In this document: piece after piece, positions 62,593 to 64,000 of the stretch
Layout of the letters: every line of letters starts with the position of its first letter
Position numbering within the stretch: position 1 is the stretch's first letter
NCBI GenBank assembly: GCA_002298165.1
Contig: DBMI01000067.1
Coordinates: 1-64,000, forward strand
Length of the DNA: 64,000 nucleotides
Direction of reading: 5' to 3'
From: Desulfarculales bacterium UBA702
GTDB taxonomy: Bacteria > Desulfobacterota > Syntrophobacteria > Syntrophobacterales > Syntrophobacteraceae
Program-made: the position numbers and the translations under genes
The notes under the pieces: generated by a model
What the model was told of the DNA's origin: nothing
The model's input: the letters and a program-made list of their open reading frames with translations, nothing else
The model's database searches: none

Positions 62593-63339
62593 TTAAATGT
62601 TCTCGATTTCCTCGTGGAAAAAGCAGTAACCCTCGTGCCCCGGCCAATAAAGGAATCGGTGGCAATGAGGGCATTGCATAATATCCTCATCGCGCTGGAG
62701 TTCGATAAATTTTTGGGGCGGAATATTCATGTGGCAAACCTGGCAGACCCCGCTCTCAACCGAGGAAACAGCAATCCCGGCCTGCTTGAAGAGGAGGAAA
62801 TCCATTTTTTTGAGCAGGTCCTGCTCGATGCGCCGCCGCACACCCTCTCGAATCTCTTCGAGACGGTCGAGTCGTCCCTTTACTTTGTCGGCCTGCTCCT
62901 GAAGAACTGCCTTATCTTTCTCAAGCGCCTCGCGCCTTGCAGCGACTTCCTTTTCCTGGTCCTGCAACTCCCGTCCGAGAGTCTCGATCTTTTCCATCAA
63001 TTCGAGTGCGCTGTCCTCATTCCGGGCGACTTCTTTTCTGGTCTCGTCCATTTCCTTGATGATCGCCTGGTATTCCTTGTTTGTTTTTACCTCGGATTGC
63101 CTGCTTCTTTGCCGAGCCAGGCGAGCCTCGAGATCGGTTATAGCCTGTTCAAGCGCCTTGTGCATTTTTCTGGCATTTTCCTGCTCAGATTTCTTCAACA
63201 GGAACTCACTCTCGAAGACTTCGAATTCCCTCTCAAGCTCGGATATGCGCAGGGGGGTCTCTTCGGACTCCCTGACCAACTGGTTTTTTTTGTCTTCGAT
63301 TTTCTGATATTCAATCAGACACTTAAGCTGGTCCAGCAA
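62593..63339 (-). CDS. Coiled-coil protein with C-terminal C4 zinc ribbon
   Basis: 248 residues from a TTG with GGAGG five bases upstream. The first three quarters form a long antiparallel coiled coil (about 5-190); the last part is a zinc ribbon with CQVC and CPHC pairs (near 198 and 223). This is the CT398/zf-RING_7 type, widespread in bacteria and often next to nif3-family genes, as here. Function unresolved; possibly nucleic acid or protein-complex binding. Confidence 0.85.
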   Translation of the reverse strand: MLDQLKCLIEYQKIEDKKNQLVRESEETPLRISELEREFEVFESEFLLKKSEQENARKMHKALEQAITDLEARLARQRSRQSEVKTNKEYQAIIKEMDETRKEVARNEDSALELMEKIETLGRELQDQEKEVAARREALEKDKAVLQEQADKVKGRLDRLEEIREGVRRRIEQDLLKKMDFLLFKQAGIAVSSVESGVCQVCHMNIPPQKFIELQRDEDIMQCPHCHRFLYWPGHEGYCFFHEEIENI

Positions 63340-63396
63340 TGCAACCTCCAGTTAATGTGCGGCATCAACATCTCCGCGTTTGGTTTTCTAATCCAC

Positions 63397-64000
63397 TTAC
63401 CTTATGGTGCGAAATGGGTCCTTTTCGGTCCTTGAAACGAGTGATTCGAGCGTACTGCCTTCTTCGATGGCCCTCGAGGCCAGAAAAGCGGCAATCGGTT
63501 CGAGCACAAGTATCTCGGATGCAAAATGGCCCACGTCGATTATGGCAAGTCCGTATTCCTCAGCGAGTTTGGCGTCGTGATACTTTATGTCGCCCGTGAT
63601 ATAGACGTCCGCCCCAGCCGAAACAACATCACCAATCAAGCTCGCGCCACTACCGGTGCAGATGGCAGTCCTTAAAAGGGGTTTATCCAGATCACCCACT
63701 ATTTTTACATTGCAGCCGAGCGAGTCGTTCAATTGCCTGGCAAGCTCACCCACATTCATTTCAGCGGGGAGTTTGCCTATCAGGCCTATTCCCATGTACC
63801 GTGATTCGTCGGACAAATTGGCATCCGCCTCGATTGGCGAAACACCTTCGAGTCCGAGCAGATCCTGTAACCGACCGTTCGTGCCTCCACGCGCGGCATC
63901 CACATTCGTATGCGCGGCAATGATATTAATCCCGGAAACGATTGCCTCGGCAATCAAGTTCCCCGGCCATGAATCGGTTCGCAGGTTCTGAATGGGCCGA
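63397..64000 (-). CDS. Nif3-like dinuclear metal protein, 5' end outside the window
   Basis: The 3' part of a Nif3/YbgI/YqfO family gene (about 201 residues visible). The frame stays open to the window edge, so the start lies beyond 64000; an internal TTG at 63957 is not the true start. Metal-ligand motifs AAHTNVDAA and VGHFASE (family form GHY/FASE) and GDIKYHDA are visible. The family forms hexamers with two metal ions per subunit and has no settled function; GTP cyclohydrolase-like activity has been proposed for some. It precedes the zinc-ribbon gene on the same strand. Confidence 0.88.
   Translation of the reverse strand, partial: RPIQNLRTDSWPGNLIAEAIVSGINIIAAHTNVDAARGGTNGRLQDLLGLEGVSPIEADANLSDESRYMGIGLIGKLPAEMNVGELARQLNDSLGCNVKIVGDLDKPLLRTAICTGSGASLIGDVVSAGADVYITGDIKYHDAKLAEEYGLAIIDVGHFASEILVLEPIAAFLASRAIEEGSTLESLVSRTEKDPFRTIR

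Noticed and set aside
62536..63435. 299-codon open frame on the plus strand
   Set aside because: Antisense to the coiled-coil zinc-ribbon gene; its repetitive Leu/Phe-rich text mirrors the Glu/Lys-rich coil.

Overview
The window is a contiguous piece of an anaerobic, Gram-negative-type bacterial chromosome at roughly 50-52% GC, densely packed and mostly housekeeping. No transposase, phage gene, CRISPR array, rRNA or tRNA was seen. The gene content fits a Desulfobacterota/deltaproteobacteria-like lineage or a related uncultured phylum: futalosine-type menaquinone genes, lysine synthesis through LL-diaminopimelate aminotransferase, an aldehyde:ferredoxin oxidoreductase, FdhD, a selenoprotein, a short ArgA, a type II secretion pseudopilin and MEP isoprenoid genes. 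The lineage is an inference; no marker gene settles it.

Layout. 0.1-8.3 kb: NudC, an oligopeptide-type binding protein, two tiny unknown genes, a lone GspG, and a two-gene heterodimeric ABC exporter. 8.6-13.3 kb: aldehyde:ferredoxin oxidoreductase, futalosine hydrolase (mqnB) and, divergently, an IspH protein fused to a UbiA-type prenyltransferase domain. 13.3-17.0 kb: glutamate dehydrogenase with a pyruvate/PEP-binding-domain protein. 17.1-22.2 kb: an Uma2 nuclease-fold protein, chorismate synthase and the N-degron set clpS-clpA-aat. 22.2-25.6 kb: a COG2403 GTPase, carbamate kinase and, convergently, a LOR/SDH (TIGR00300) protein. 25.7-28.5 kb: pgsA, a lytic transglycosylase, a transaldolase-like aldolase, a small Cys protein and folK.

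28.4-41.1 kb is a 12 kb all-minus amino-acid supercluster. In transcription order it reads argB, argD, argF, argG, argH, a fibronectin-type lipoprotein, lysA, dapF, dapA, dapB, dapL (then folK). Together with the short argA (57.0 kb) and argJ (52.0 kb) it gives nearly all arginine synthesis; argC is missing here. The dap genes cover every step from aspartate semialdehyde to lysine. A sigma70-like promoter followed by an intrinsic terminator precedes argB, which looks like attenuation.

41.2-51.1 kb: a PAS-only signalling protein, a long gene-poor stretch, mqnD with an unknown 363-residue protein, cysS-ispF-ispD, RNase P RNA (rnpB) partly overlapping a lysophospholipid acyltransferase gene, shikimate kinase and a crotonase. 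At 51.3 kb lies a peroxiredoxin-like gene with an in-frame TGA at the expected redox cysteine and a hairpin right behind it: a probable selenoprotein. 52-64 kb: argJ, secA, trxB, short argA, a cysteine desulfurase-like protein with fdhD, a Nudix hydrolase, a purine/pyrimidine permease, prs, a zinc-ribbon coiled-coil protein and the 3' part of a Nif3-family gene cut by the window end.

The observations most worth following are the UGA-containing redox protein, the IspH-UbiA fusion next to mqnB, the putative attenuator ahead of argB, the GTPase/carbamate kinase/LOR-SDH group, and the LptM-like start of the lipoprotein inside the arg-lys cluster.
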